Assembly (NCBI GenBank): GCA_017435505.1 | Contig: JAFSEZ010000036.1 | Coordinates: 1 to 43,692 of the forward strand | DNA length: 43,692 nt | Direction: 5' to 3' | Origin: Akkermansia sp. | Lineage (GTDB): Bacteria > Verrucomicrobiota > Verrucomicrobiia > Verrucomicrobiales > Akkermansiaceae | Shown: positions 9,746 through 19,048 of the stretch, one piece after another | Numbering within the stretch: position 1 is the stretch's first letter | Layout of the letters: every line of letters starts with the position of its first letter | Translations under genes and position numbers: made by a program | The notes under the pieces: generated by a model | Database searches by the model: none | Told to the model about the DNA's origin: nothing | Seen by the model: only the letters and a program-made list of their open reading frames with translations

Positions 9746-9985
9746 TTATTCTGCCGCATCGCCGGCACCTGTCATATCCAGATGGCTGACAGCTGTCTGC
9801 GGGCGAACCGCCATATCCAAAGCATGGTCGGCAACATGCACCGCGTTGTCATCAAACCGATATGCCAAACAATCCGGGCAGGCATCCACCGCTTTGTCCA
9901 CAATGGCTCCACACACCACACAGATTTTGTAGCTAGTGGGGTCGTTCACAATGGTATTTGCCATTTCTTTGCGGTCGGGTGTCAT
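9746..9985 (-). CDS. Small zinc-ribbon protein of unknown function
   Basis: A 79-residue protein whose middle carries two CxxC knuckles (CVVC at about residue 22 and CPDC at about residue 36), the layout of a zinc ribbon. The remainder is Asp/Ala/Val-rich and shows no enzyme motif. The coding call is supported by a well-formed promoter that places its -10 box 6 nt before the ATG at 9985. It precedes the UDP-sugar pyrophosphorylase on the same strand, but that gene has its own promoter. I do not recognise the family. Confidence 0.65.
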   Translation of the reverse strand: MTPDRKEMANTIVNDPTSYKICVVCGAIVDKAVDACPDCLAYRFDDNAVHVADHALDMAVRPQTAVSHLDMTGAGDAAE

Positions 9986-9991
9986 GCTTGC

Positions 9992-10020
9992 ACTATATCT
10001 CCCTGCCCTCTTGTCTGCAA
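9992..10020 (-). promoter_or_regulatory. Promoter of the zinc-ribbon gene
   Basis: TTGCAG (10020-10015), 17-nt spacer and TATAGT (9997-9992) on the minus strand, 6 nt before the ATG at 9985; predicts a leaderless mRNA. Confidence 0.7.
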
Positions 10021-10046
10021 GCCAAGGTTACGTCATATATACGAAG

Positions 10047-10080
10047 AATCCCTGCAACTACCGAAGCAGATGCAGGGATT
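10047..10080 (-). terminator. Hairpin downstream of the carboxyltransferase gene
   Basis: A perfect 10-bp inverted repeat (10047-10056 with 10071-10080) lies 22 nt after the stop of the minus-strand gene. No strong T-run follows, so termination may need Rho or another factor. Confidence 0.55.
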
Positions 10081-10101
10081 GAAAAGGAGATGAGGGGAGT
10101 C

Positions 10102-11601
10102 TTATTTCTCCTCGATGGTCACGTCGTACTCGCGGCCCATGATGTTGAGCTTCATATTACGGCCGGAGATAGCGGCAGAAACCCCCACAGTGGAGAGGGA
10201 GGCGGGGGCGCCGAAGTTCTCCTGCTTGGGAGTGGTGGGAGGCTCGGGCTTCTTGCCGGCATAGTAGTCCTCCAGCTGCTGCGGGAACATGCAGTAGATG
10301 ACGCAGTTCTCATCGGTGACAGGCATACCCTTGGCAGCGAGCTTGTCGCGCAGGTCCTGCATACCGGGCTTGATAAGGTCTGCGGGGCGGCAGGAAATGG
10401 GTTCCTTGCCCATCTTCTTGGCGCACATGGCCTGCAGTTCGGGGTCTACGGGTGCGGGAGTGCGACCATAGTAACCAAGAGCCACGTCGGCGCACTGCGG
10501 GGTGATGTTCTTCCAGCGACCGAACTTGACGTTCATCATAGCTTGCACACCCACAATCTGGGAGGTGGGGGTGACCAAAGGAATCCAACCAAGAGCCTTA
10601 CGAACCACGGGAATTTCAGCGAACACTTCCTCGAACTTGTCGGTCATGTTCATTTCCTTGAGCTGGCTGCGGAAGTTGGAAAGCATACCGCCGGGCACCT
10701 GATAGCGCAGCGTGTCGCTGTTCACCACCTCGTTAGCGTGGCTGGTGAATCGGGAGAGGCTATCATACACGGGCTGGAGCATCCCGGAAATCTGGGAGAG
10801 CTTGGCCTTGAAGTCGGCTTCATCGGCCAGCTGGGGAGCGCGATCGTAGCCATTCATGAGAGCCAGCATGCGCATGCAGTCGGGCTGCCCCGTACCATTG
10901 GCAAAGGGAGCGATGGACACGTCTACAGCATCAGCCCCGGCATTGATGCCGGCCACGTAGGTAGCAGCGCCAAGACCGGCCGTTTCGTGGGTGTGAATCC
11001 ACACGGGCAAATTTGTGGCTTTCTTAATAGCTTCCGTCAGAGCAGCCGTTTCGGCGGGGGGAATAAGACCGGCCATGTCCTTGATGACGATGGCATCGGC
11101 GCCCATATCAGCAATTTCCTTGGCCAGGTTGGCAAAGTACTCCAGATTGTGAACGGGGGAAGTGGTGTAGCAAATAGTACCATGAGCCTGCGCACCTGCT
11201 TCCTTGGCAGCCTTGATGGAGGTGCGCATGTTCTGCGGGTCGTTGAGGCAGTCGAAGATGCGGAAGATGTTCATGCCGTGCTTGGCGCTCAACTTCACGA
11301 AAGCTTCCACCACATCATCAGCATAGTGTGTATAGCCCACCAGATTCTGGCCGCGCAGAAGCATCATGTGCGGGGTCTTGGGCGCCAGTTTCTTGAGCGT
11401 ATCCAAGCGGTCGAAGGGGTGTTCACCGAGGAAACGGAGGCCGGAGTCAATAGAAGCACCACCCCATGTTTCCAAGGCAGAGAAGCCCATGGTATCAAGG
11501 ATGGGGGCAATATCGAGCATCTGCTCGGTGGACATGCGGGTGGCAGCCAAGGACTGATGGCCGTCGCGCAGTACAGTGCAGTTGAATGTAGCGGGTTTCA
11601 T
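10102..11601 (-). CDS. oadA: Oxaloacetate decarboxylase alpha-type carboxyltransferase, no biotin domain
   Basis: A 499-residue carboxyltransferase of the pyruvate carboxylase B/oxaloacetate decarboxylase alpha family, which moves CO2 between an oxo-acid and biotin. The N-terminal TIM barrel has TVLRDGHQS (metal-binding Asp), the carboxylated-lysine motif VIKDMAGL (about residue 180) and the metal-site HTHETAGLG. The C-terminal conserved carboxylase region follows (GGMLSNF, TPTSQIVG). The product ends at about residue 499 with no Pro/Ala linker and no biotin-acceptor MKM motif, so a separate carrier protein is implied. No partner subunits are in the window. Start 11601 is fixed by the promoter. 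Confidence 0.88.
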   Translation of the reverse strand: MKPATFNCTVLRDGHQSLAATRMSTEQMLDIAPILDTMGFSALETWGGASIDSGLRFLGEHPFDRLDTLKKLAPKTPHMMLLRGQNLVGYTHYADDVVEAFVKLSAKHGMNIFRIFDCLNDPQNMRTSIKAAKEAGAQAHGTICYTTSPVHNLEYFANLAKEIADMGADAIVIKDMAGLIPPAETAALTEAIKKATNLPVWIHTHETAGLGAATYVAGINAGADAVDVSIAPFANGTGQPDCMRMLALMNGYDRAPQLADEADFKAKLSQISGMLQPVYDSLSRFTSHANEVVNSDTLRYQVPGGMLSNFRSQLKEMNMTDKFEEVFAEIPVVRKALGWIPLVTPTSQIVGVQAMMNVKFGRWKNITPQCADVALGYYGRTPAPVDPELQAMCAKKMGKEPISCRPADLIKPGMQDLRDKLAAKGMPVTDENCVIYCMFPQQLEDYYAGKKPEPPTTPKQENFGAPASLSTVGVSAAISGRNMKLNIMGREYDVTIEEK

Positions 11602-11606
11602 AATAT

Positions 11607-11635
11607 TAGATAAAAAGTGTCTGGGTAGTTTCCAA
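11607..11635 (-). promoter_or_regulatory. Promoter of the carboxyltransferase gene
   Basis: TTGGAA (11635-11630), 17-nt spacer and TATCTA (11612-11607) on the minus strand; the ATG at 11601 is only 5 nt beyond the -10, so transcription should begin at or next to the start codon. Confidence 0.68.
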
Positions 11636-11707
11636 GTTCTTTCGGGGGATGGTATCACAGGAAATACGCAGAGTCAAGCAAGGAACCTATCATGCGATGA
11701 AATAATT

Positions 11708-11735
11708 TTGCTTGCGAAGCACCCGAAAGTATGGT
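11708..11735 (+). promoter_or_regulatory. Possible promoter of the cobalamin-riboswitch transcript
   Basis: TTGCTT (11708-11713), 16-nt spacer and TATGGT (11730-11735) precede the riboswitch, predicting a start near 11742. The -10 box is imperfect, so this is tentative. Confidence 0.4.
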
Positions 11736-11744
11736 TCAATACGG

Positions 11745-11903
11745 CCGGATAACTGCATGCAAGGTAAGCATGTAGAAGAATCTCCCGGAGGCGGCGGGAA
11801 GCCGCAGGAAATAGATGGGGAAGACGGTGGGAATCCGTCGCTGTGCCGCAACCGTGTTGTGCCGCCAATGGTGAGCACTCAGTCGGAATGCCAGCCAGGG
11901 GAT
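11745..11903 (+). ncRNA. Cobalamin (B12) riboswitch aptamer
   Basis: The leader of the receptor gene carries the conserved B12 riboswitch core: a GGGGAA-GACGGTG segment, then GAATCCGTCGCTGTGCCGCA followed by ACCGTG, and downstream AGTCGGAATGCC. These match the B12-box region and the closing AGTC element of the class in order and spacing. The 5' boundary is approximate. Binding of adenosyl- or methylcobalamin would be expected to lower expression of the downstream cluster. Confidence 0.9.
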
Positions 11904-11916
11904 TCGCCTTGAATAC

Positions 11917-11944
11917 GGAGTCACCCGGCGAAGCACCGGGCTCC
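11917..11944 (+). promoter_or_regulatory. Hairpin between B12 aptamer and receptor start (likely expression platform)
   Basis: GGA(G) with (C)TCC and CCCGG with CCGGG form a short interrupted stem around CGAAGCA, 18 nt before the ATG. No T-run follows and no Shine-Dalgarno sequence exists to hide, so the hairpin may instead block ribosome access near the start codon. This is inference. Confidence 0.45.
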
Positions 11945-11962
11945 ACCAGGCATCTTATTACC

Positions 11963-13924
11963 ATGAAGCAAAAGAAAAATGCGTTCCGATGGGGCGCTAC
12001 TGAAGTTGTGCTTGCCGTAGCAATGGCAGGCGGATGCGCCTACGCAGAAGCGGAGGATGTTGTGGAGGCAGAATTGCCACCTGTGGTGGCAGCCGCGCAT
12101 GATGGGATAGAAATACCTTACGACCGCACAGGAGTGTCGGTAACGGTGCTGGATGCCGAAAAAGAGCGCGAAGCCGGGCGATACAAATTAAGTGATTCAC
12201 TGGGCACGGTACCGGGCGTGTACATTCTACCCGGAGGGGGAAACAACCAACGCGGCAATATAGCCAACATTGCCATACGCGGCATGAGCAGTGCCACCGA
12301 AACACTGCCTATGGTAGACGGTATGCGCATTTTCAATGCCACGGGCAGCAGCAATCTCACACCCAACATCATGGGGCGAGCTAATATGTTCGATGTAAAG
12401 CAGGTGGAAGTACTGCGCGGTGCAGAGAGTGCTACATACGGAGGCGGTGCGATGGGTGGGGTCATTTTCATGGAAACGCCGGAAGGCGAAGGGTGCCCCG
12501 GCATGCGCCTTTTCAACGAGTACGGCAGCTTCGATTCCTACACCGGGAATGCCACTTTCCAAGGCAGAGTTGCCGATACGGCCTTTTTCATCTCCTCCAC
12601 CTTTGAATGCAGCAACAATGATATAGGCTATGCGGACGGAAGCTCACCCCAAGTCAGCCACGCCGGAGAGTACGAAAACTACAGCCAAGCGCTGCGCTTG
12701 GATCACTACCTGACACAGGACACTCAACTTACGCTCACATACCGCCGAGAAGACGCAGCATATAATTACTACACACCCGACCCGTACTATGGAGGGCTGC
12801 AACCCTATACTTTCCGCACGAACCTGATGACGGCAAAAATACGCAGCAAGTTGACAGAATCGTGGCGGAGCAGCCTCATGGTGGGATATTTTGGGAGTGA
12901 CTATATGTTCGGCCACGGCAATTATTACGACACGCGCAATGTGCAGCTGGAATGGCGCAATGCATACAAATGGTGCGAACACCACACGACGACTGCCGGC
13001 TTCACGTGGATGCGCAGCCAATACGATGGCACCAACAATGGGGAGCTCACCCCCTACAGCGGACTGGAAAATACATACGGCCTTTTTGCAGAGCACCTGT
13101 ATTCTCCCACAAATCAGTGGGATAACAGCATAGCCCTGCGACTGGATCAAAGCAACATATTCGATGCTCACTTCACCGCCCGCACGGCCAGCAGCTATCG
13201 TTTCAACAATGAAAACACACGGCTATTCGGGTCGATAGGAACCGGATACCGCGCGCCGGGTTCCATGCAACGAAGCAATGCCGCCGTACCTTATTACGGC
13301 ACAACATACCACGGCAACCCGAGCTTGGAATGCGAAGACAGCGTGAGTTTCGATATCGGCATCGAGCATCAGTACATCCAAGGGCACTACGCAAGTGCTA
13401 CTTATTTCTGGGAGCGTAAGACCAATGCCATCAGCGAGACATACGTGACAAACCCTACAACTTGGGAATCAGATGCTTATTTCTATAACTCCTCCGCTCA
13501 TTGGACAATTCAAGGTATAGAGTTGGCACTGCGAGGCGATTTCGGAGACGCATGGGACAGCGGCTACAAGGTCTCTGCCAGCATCACCCAACCAAAAGCT
13601 GCGCAGAACAAACAAATACCCTACACAGCCCGCCAAACCTGGGCGGCAGATGTACACACCACACCTGTAAAGGGGCTCACCACAGGCATCGGACTTATTG
13701 CCGCCGTAGGGCGCACCTTTGCCACAAGGGCAGACAATTACTACACCCTGCGCTGGTATGCAAACTACAAGCTGAATGAACAGCTGAGCTTTCACCTACG
13801 AGTAGAAAACCTGACAGGACAAAAGTACACCATAGAGCAAGGCTACGAAGGCTGGGGGAGCAGTGTGCCGGATATGGTCAATGCCGGAGTTGGTATTTAT
13901 GGTGGCTGCACAGTAAGTTTCTGA
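11963..13924 (+). CDS. btuB: TonB-dependent outer-membrane receptor, B12 riboswitch-controlled (BtuB-like)
   Basis: A 653-residue outer-membrane receptor. An N-terminal signal region (basic start, then VVLAVAMAGGCAYAEA) is followed by a plug domain with SDSLGTVPGVYI, IAIRGMSS, VDGMRIF and the VEVLRGAESATYGGGAMGG segment. A long beta-barrel ends in an aromatic C-terminus (VGIYGGCTVSF), as outer-membrane barrels do. The B12 riboswitch in its leader makes cobalamin or another corrinoid the most likely ligand. The ATG at 11963 follows the riboswitch; longer frames run through the aptamer. It heads a cluster with a solute-binding protein and TonB. Confidence 0.9.
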   Translation: MKQKKNAFRWGATEVVLAVAMAGGCAYAEAEDVVEAELPPVVAAAHDGIEIPYDRTGVSVTVLDAEKEREAGRYKLSDSLGTVPGVYILPGGGNNQRGNIANIAIRGMSSATETLPMVDGMRIFNATGSSNLTPNIMGRANMFDVKQVEVLRGAESATYGGGAMGGVIFMETPEGEGCPGMRLFNEYGSFDSYTGNATFQGRVADTAFFISSTFECSNNDIGYADGSSPQVSHAGEYENYSQALRLDHYLTQDTQLTLTYRREDAAYNYYTPDPYYGGLQPYTFRTNLMTAKIRSKLTESWRSSLMVGYFGSDYMFGHGNYYDTRNVQLEWRNAYKWCEHHTTTAGFTWMRSQYDGTNNGELTPYSGLENTYGLFAEHLYSPTNQWDNSIALRLDQSNIFDAHFTARTASSYRFNNENTRLFGSIGTGYRAPGSMQRSNAAVPYYGTTYHGNPSLECEDSVSFDIGIEHQYIQGHYASATYFWERKTNAISETYVTNPTTWESDAYFYNSSAHWTIQGIELALRGDFGDAWDSGYKVSASITQPKAAQNKQIPYTARQTWAADVHTTPVKGLTTGIGLIAAVGRTFATRADNYYTLRWYANYKLNEQLSFHLRVENLTGQKYTIEQGYEGWGSSVPDMVNAGVGIYGGCTVSF

Positions 13925-13926
13925 CG

Positions 13927-15732
13927 ATGAAAAGGGGATGTGTTACCATCATCATGGTGCCGGTGCTATGCTGCACGGGTTGGCTTATGCTGCAACCTTC
14001 CCGGCACGATGAGCAGCCCCCCACCGCCACCACAAAAGCATCCTATCCGCCGGATATGTGGAGTAATCCATATCGCCAATGTGAGGTCGCTATCACTCAA
14101 GCCCCCCCGTTGTCAGACGCTCAAGCGGCACAGCTCCGCTGGCATAGAGGGGTGGGAGCTCCCCCCGTGGGCGATCCCCAATCCAAACGTGGCGGGGTCC
14201 TGCGAGTGAGTCATGTAGGCCCCTACCCCGCCAATTTTTTGGCATTTGGCAGCCCGGTTCCACAGTTTTTTCATTACAATCTCTTTACCTGCATCAACAT
14301 CCCGCTGGTGAGACAACACCCCATCACAGGTGAAGTAATACCCGGACTGGCAGAAAGCTGGGCTCAGGAGGGACTCACCGTTCATTTTCGCTTGCATCCC
14401 CAGGCTCGTTATTCCAATGGAAAACCATTGCGGGCGGCAGATTTTGCGTTGGGGGCAGCTTTGCGCGCCAAAGCCGGCAAGGATGGCGCTTGGCAAAGCA
14501 TCGCGAGGCTTATTGAGAAAGTGGAAATCCGCGGAGAAGGTGAATTAAGCATCACGCTGCGGAGAGAAACACCTCTTGCACCGCTCATGATAGCGGCTGT
14601 ATTACACCCCGCTGAGCCCTGTTTTTATGCGGAATTCGGTAGTGATTATGCCTCTCGCTACGCATCTCGCATTCCCCCCACTACGGGTGCATACACCATC
14701 GGAAAACAACAGCGAGGGCGCATGATACGTCTTCAACGCGTACCCGCCTGGTGGGGCGACACCGTGGAACACTTCCACCATACATGTAATGCAGATGCCA
14801 TCGAATACCACTTCCTGACAGATGAAGCCCAAGCCTGGGAACTATTACGGAGAGGACAGCTCAACCTCCTGCAAACACGGTACTTGGCAGGATGGTTGCA
14901 AAAACGGGAGGAATACGCAGAGGAAAAGCATCTTCGATTCACTCGCAGTACTTTACATCATCCATTCCCGCCCTACGGCATCGCCATTAATGCCAAAGCG
15001 CTACCAAACTTCCACCTACGCCAAGGAATTGCACATGCACTGGATATGGCAAAAGCTATTTCTCAAGTATTTTGTGGGGAGTATGAGCAACTTCAATCGT
15101 TCACGGGAGGCTATCCGTGGCAAAAACAAGCCACTGACCAAGCGCCTTGTTTCTCTCCGGAAAAAGCTCGAGCCTGTTTTGCAAAAGCCGGCTACAGTCA
15201 CGCCGGAAACGATGGAATCTTGCAGCAGGAGGATGGCACCCGCTTGAGCATCTGCCTGCTCTATCCGCCATCAGGGCGTAACTCTGCCTTTATGAGTATT
15301 CTGGCTCAGCAAGCAAAACTCTGTGGTTTGGAACTGCGCACAGAGGCAGCCTCCTGGCAACTCAGTTCCCGTATGATTCAGGAGCAAAAGCACCAGCTCC
15401 TCTTTTGGGCTACTGTGGCCACGCCGCATCTTCCTAATTATGCCCGGCACTTTGCGGCAGATGCCACGGGGCACGATGCGCCCTTTGGATTAGAAAGCCC
15501 GACCATGCAAATGCTGCTGCAGAAGTACGCATCATGCGTTCATTTGGATGAGGTGGCTCAATTGAGCCGAGAAATTGATAAAATAGTGGAGCATGAGTGT
15601 ATTTGGATTCCCGCATGGAAAGAAAACAGGGCTTTCTCCGCTCACTCCGCGCAAGTACGATTCCCGCAGGACGAACGCCTTTTCGGGGCCTGCGATGTGG
15701 CAGATTCTCACTTATTGTGGATAGAAGAATGA
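13927..15732 (+). CDS. Family-5 extracellular solute-binding protein
   Basis: A 601-residue protein of the Opp/Dpp/nickel-type solute-binding family. It has a short basic N-terminus and a hydrophobic segment (about residues 6-22), fitting a signal peptide or membrane anchor. A mature part with GGVLRVSHVGP, VIPGLAESWAQEG and a YSNGKPLRAADF segment follows, the usual lobe-I landmarks of the family. No good lipobox is visible. It starts 2 nt after the receptor stop and overlaps tonB by 4 nt, so all three are one unit under the B12 riboswitch. No ABC permease or ATPase is encoded beside it. The ligand is unknown; a corrinoid role is inferred only from context. Confidence 0.82.
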   Translation: MKRGCVTIIMVPVLCCTGWLMLQPSRHDEQPPTATTKASYPPDMWSNPYRQCEVAITQAPPLSDAQAAQLRWHRGVGAPPVGDPQSKRGGVLRVSHVGPYPANFLAFGSPVPQFFHYNLFTCINIPLVRQHPITGEVIPGLAESWAQEGLTVHFRLHPQARYSNGKPLRAADFALGAALRAKAGKDGAWQSIARLIEKVEIRGEGELSITLRRETPLAPLMIAAVLHPAEPCFYAEFGSDYASRYASRIPPTTGAYTIGKQQRGRMIRLQRVPAWWGDTVEHFHHTCNADAIEYHFLTDEAQAWELLRRGQLNLLQTRYLAGWLQKREEYAEEKHLRFTRSTLHHPFPPYGIAINAKALPNFHLRQGIAHALDMAKAISQVFCGEYEQLQSFTGGYPWQKQATDQAPCFSPEKARACFAKAGYSHAGNDGILQQEDGTRLSICLLYPPSGRNSAFMSILAQQAKLCGLELRTEAASWQLSSRMIQEQKHQLLFWATVATPHLPNYARHFAADATGHDAPFGLESPTMQMLLQKYASCVHLDEVAQLSREIDKIVEHECIWIPAWKENRAFSAHSAQVRFPQDERLFGACDVADSHLLWIEE

Positions 15733-16493
15733 GACATAGAGCTCGTCCAATCAATAGAGCGCGTCCTGCACTGCAATGTGCAGGAACCGCAAGGCGCAGC
15801 TTGCTTCTCACCTTTGTGGTTTTGGTGAGTATTGCCACTTTGGGACACATTCTTGGCGTGTATCAACCCATGAGCGGGAGCGAATGGAGAGGTATCAGCG
15901 TCATTCCCCTTCCGGGAGTCCCCCCACACACTCCCCCCCTACCGGATTACCAGGAGCCGGCAGAACAATCTACCCCGGACATACCTTTCACGCGACCTCA
16001 ACTTGTGTCTGACGTGATAGAGATACCGGATATTTGCACCACACCGGAGGAGACATTGACAAATCCACCGCTGATTGACATGCCGGAAAGCCTGAATGCG
16101 CCCATGGCCACCGCACGCAAGACAACTACACACCCAAAACCGCGCCGTTCTCAGGCATCTGCGGCACCGGTAGCATTATCCGAAGTCCCAGCCACACCAC
16201 CAATGGTAGAAAGATGTACACCGCCCACCTACAAGACCGCCTCTCCACCGCCCTACCCGGCAGAGATGCGAGCCAGCCGCGTACGTGGAGTTGTGCGGGT
16301 ACGCATTGCAGTTAACCCGGCGGGTGTTCCTACCGCAGTACAAATTACAGCAAGCAGCGGACACCGCCTTTTCGACACAACAGCCACGAGTTGGATTCTG
16401 CGATACTGGCGTTTCAATCCAGCCACCCGCAGCGGTGTTCCCGTGGCAAGCAGCGTCAACACGCGGGTGGAGTTCATTCTTGACAATGCTTAG
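15729..16493 (+). CDS. tonB: TonB energy-transducing protein
   Basis: A 254-residue TonB. The N-terminus has one membrane helix (about residues 26-46, LLLTFVVLVSIATLGHILGV). A long Pro/Thr-rich periplasmic spacer follows. The C-terminal TonB domain is clear (about 190-250): PYPAEMRASRVRGVVRVRI, then VQITASSGH and WILRYWRFNPA. It carries proton-motive energy from ExbBD to outer-membrane receptors; exbB/exbD are not in the window. The ATG at 15729 overlaps the preceding stop (ATGA), pointing to coupled translation and a dedicated role with the upstream receptor. Confidence 0.88.
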   Translation: MRHRARPINRARPALQCAGTARRSLLLTFVVLVSIATLGHILGVYQPMSGSEWRGISVIPLPGVPPHTPPLPDYQEPAEQSTPDIPFTRPQLVSDVIEIPDICTTPEETLTNPPLIDMPESLNAPMATARKTTTHPKPRRSQASAAPVALSEVPATPPMVERCTPPTYKTASPPPYPAEMRASRVRGVVRVRIAVNPAGVPTAVQITASSGHRLFDTTATSWILRYWRFNPATRSGVPVASSVNTRVEFILDNA

Positions 16494-16521
16494 CATTCCA
16501 TGTTAAGGAATCCGCACCACC

Positions 16522-19035
16522 ATGCTCCCCATCGAAAACATACGGCAGGACCTCATCCGCGCAGCCTCCCAGCCCGGATTTTGTCTGTTGCTCAGCGCAC
16601 CTACCGGCTCCGGCAAATCCACACAGGTACCGGGCATGCTGCAAGCAGCCGGTGTTGCGGAGCGTGGCCTCATCATTGTGGTGCAACCGCGCCGCTTGGC
16701 CGCACGCCTGCTGGCCGGTTTTGTTGCCCGCCAATTTCCCTGCAAATTGGGAGAGGAAGTGGGTTACACCGTGCGTTTTGATTCCCGCCGCAGCATCAAC
16801 ACTCGTATACTCTTTGTGACAGACGGCATTTTGGAACGCATCATCACCGATAATCCCGGACTAAACGGCATTGCAGCTATTGTTTTTGACGAAGTACACG
16901 AGCGGCGGCTGTCGGGGGACATTTGCTTGGCGCGAGCTTTGGAATTACAACGCTCCACTCGCCCGGATTTGGGGCTGGTAGTCATGTCTGCCACGCTGGA
17001 GCTGGATAAGTTGCAGGACTACCTGCCCCACGCAACCGTACTGCGAGCAGAAGGTCGGCTCTACCCGGTGGAAATCATGTACCGCCAGGCCATACCGGTG
17101 CGCAATGCCCGCGGTTATGTGGAGCCACCCCCCATCTGGGAGCAATGCGCCAACGCTGTGCGAGAACTCATAGACCACGACGACTGCGGAGATATTCTTG
17201 TTTTCCTGCCCGGTACATATGAAATCCGCCGAACGGTCGAGCTTCTGGAAAACGTAAGTTGGATGCGTGGTCGTGAGGTGTATCCTCTGCATGGTCAGCT
17301 TACGCCGGAGGCACAAGCCCGTGCCGTTGAACCTGGTGATTATCCTCGCGTCATCGTATCCACCAACATTGCCGAAACATCTCTCACCATTGAGGGGGTG
17401 CGCTCGGTGGTAGATTGCGGCACAGCGAGAGAAGCACGTTGGGATCCGCACCGCTGCTTATCCACGCTCCATGTAGTACCGATTGCACGAGCCCAAGCCG
17501 ATCAACGCGCCGGGCGAGCGGGAAGATTGGGTCCGGGGCGCTGCATCCGTCTGTGGAGCGAAGCTTCGCACAACAAACGAGAGGCATTCCCCGCACCGGA
17601 AGTGCACCGAGCAGATATTTCTGCAGCATTTCTCAATCTCATGGCATGGGGATATGGCACCTTGGAGCAACTCCGCTCATTTCCTTGGCCGGACTCCCCC
17701 ACAGAGGCAGAAACAAATCGAGCCTGGGAACTGCTGCATCGTTTGGGTGCCGTTGCTCCGAGTGGTGGATTGAGCACCACGGGGCAACACATGCTCCGCT
17801 ATCCGCTTTCGCCGGTGCTGGCACGTCTCATGGTGGCGGGCAAAGAATACCATTGCGAGCAGGAAATGGCTGCTATTGCGGCACTTATTCAGAGCGAGGG
17901 GATAGCGCTTCACTCGGGCTTGCACCCAAGTCTCCGCGAAGATGATGATTTTACCGATTTTCAGGCAGAATGGAGAGCCGTGCAAGCAGCTGCCAACATG
18001 AACTATGATGCCGCCCGTTGCACCAAATGGGGCATTATGGGACGCGCTGCTCGTGAAATTCAAACCGCTTACCATCAATTGGGAGGACGCGTTGAGCCCC
18101 AAATGCACACTCACCGCAATGGCATTTTGCGCGGATTAATTGCTGCCATGCCGGATAACATTGCAGCAGCAAACAAAACCACCGGCACCGCCCGCCTCAC
18201 GGCTCACCGCAGCGGCAAAATAAGCGCGGATTCCGTAGGGCGCAATGCCACCGTTTTTCATGCGGCAGAAATCACTGAAATCGGCGGAAAAGGGGTGGAA
18301 ACCCGCATGAGCCGCTGCACCATTGTGCCGGAAGAATATCTACCCACAATAACCCACGATTGCGCTGTGTATGATTCTACCCGCAAGCGGGTGCGCAACT
18401 ACCGACGCACGCTATACAGAGACTTGGTGCTAAGTGAAAAAGAAGCCGGTGATGCCACCCCCGATGCCGCAGCCCCTCTTTTGGCTGAACAAGTGGTGCG
18501 CGGTCATTTGCGCTTGGAAAAGTGGGATGGCCATGTGCTGCAATGGATTAACCGCTTGACATGCCTACGCCAAGCCATGCCTGAACTGGAGCTACCGGAG
18601 TTTGGAGAGGAAGACAGGCTCGTGGCTATCACCATGATTTGCGAGGGTGCAGTATGCTACAAGGATATTGTAGAGCGCCCTGTCATCCCCATCCTGGAGG
18701 AATGGCTCTCACCTTGGCAAAAGCAATGCCTGAACAAGTATGCACCCAAGGCCCTCTCTCTGCCCAACGGCCGAGAGGTCAAGCTGCTCTACCGCGAGGA
18801 CGGCACGCCGGTCTTTTCTCTCAAATGCCAGTTGCTTTTCGGTGTGCCCCACACGCCGGTGATTGCAGAGGGGCGGGTAAAGTGTCTGGCTGAAATCTTA
18901 GCCCCCAACCAACGCCCCTACCAAATCACGGCAGATCTCTCATCGTTCTGGCGCAATGGCTACCCACAAATGAAAAAGGATTTAGCCGGGCGCTACCCAC
19001 GCCATCACTGGCCGGATACTGCCCCGGATGCCTGA
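16522..19035 (+). CDS. hrpB: ATP-dependent helicase HrpB
   Basis: An 837-residue DEAH/RHA-type superfamily-2 helicase. The P-loop APTGSGKST (about residue 30), the Walker B FDEVHERR (about residue 121), motif III VMSATLE and motif VI DQRAGRAGRLGPG are in the standard order. An HrpB-type C-terminal region follows, with LYRDLVLSEKE and the segment around PLSLPNG. The length is close to the family norm of about 800. Its cellular role is poorly defined in the family. It starts 28 nt after tonB, with AAGGA about 12 nt before the ATG, the only plausible Shine-Dalgarno in the window. It may be co-transcribed with the B12 cluster. Confidence 0.92.
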   Translation: MLPIENIRQDLIRAASQPGFCLLLSAPTGSGKSTQVPGMLQAAGVAERGLIIVVQPRRLAARLLAGFVARQFPCKLGEEVGYTVRFDSRRSINTRILFVTDGILERIITDNPGLNGIAAIVFDEVHERRLSGDICLARALELQRSTRPDLGLVVMSATLELDKLQDYLPHATVLRAEGRLYPVEIMYRQAIPVRNARGYVEPPPIWEQCANAVRELIDHDDCGDILVFLPGTYEIRRTVELLENVSWMRGREVYPLHGQLTPEAQARAVEPGDYPRVIVSTNIAETSLTIEGVRSVVDCGTAREARWDPHRCLSTLHVVPIARAQADQRAGRAGRLGPGRCIRLWSEASHNKREAFPAPEVHRADISAAFLNLMAWGYGTLEQLRSFPWPDSPTEAETNRAWELLHRLGAVAPSGGLSTTGQHMLRYPLSPVLARLMVAGKEYHCEQEMAAIAALIQSEGIALHSGLHPSLREDDDFTDFQAEWRAVQAAANMNYDAARCTKWGIMGRAAREIQTAYHQLGGRVEPQMHTHRNGILRGLIAAMPDNIAAANKTTGTARLTAHRSGKISADSVGRNATVFHAAEITEIGGKGVETRMSRCTIVPEEYLPTITHDCAVYDSTRKRVRNYRRTLYRDLVLSEKEAGDATPDAAAPLLAEQVVRGHLRLEKWDGHVLQWINRLTCLRQAMPELELPEFGEEDRLVAITMICEGAVCYKDIVERPVIPILEEWLSPWQKQCLNKYAPKALSLPNGREVKLLYREDGTPVFSLKCQLLFGVPHTPVIAEGRVKCLAEILAPNQRPYQITADLSSFWRNGYPQMKKDLAGRYPRHHWPDTAPDA

Positions 19036-19048
19036 TCCATGACTCGCC

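Noticed and set aside
13927..15732. Lipoprotein signal (lipobox) on the family-5 binding protein
   Set aside because: The Cys residues near position 16 are preceded by PVL, not by the small residues required at -1 and -3, so lipidation is not claimed.
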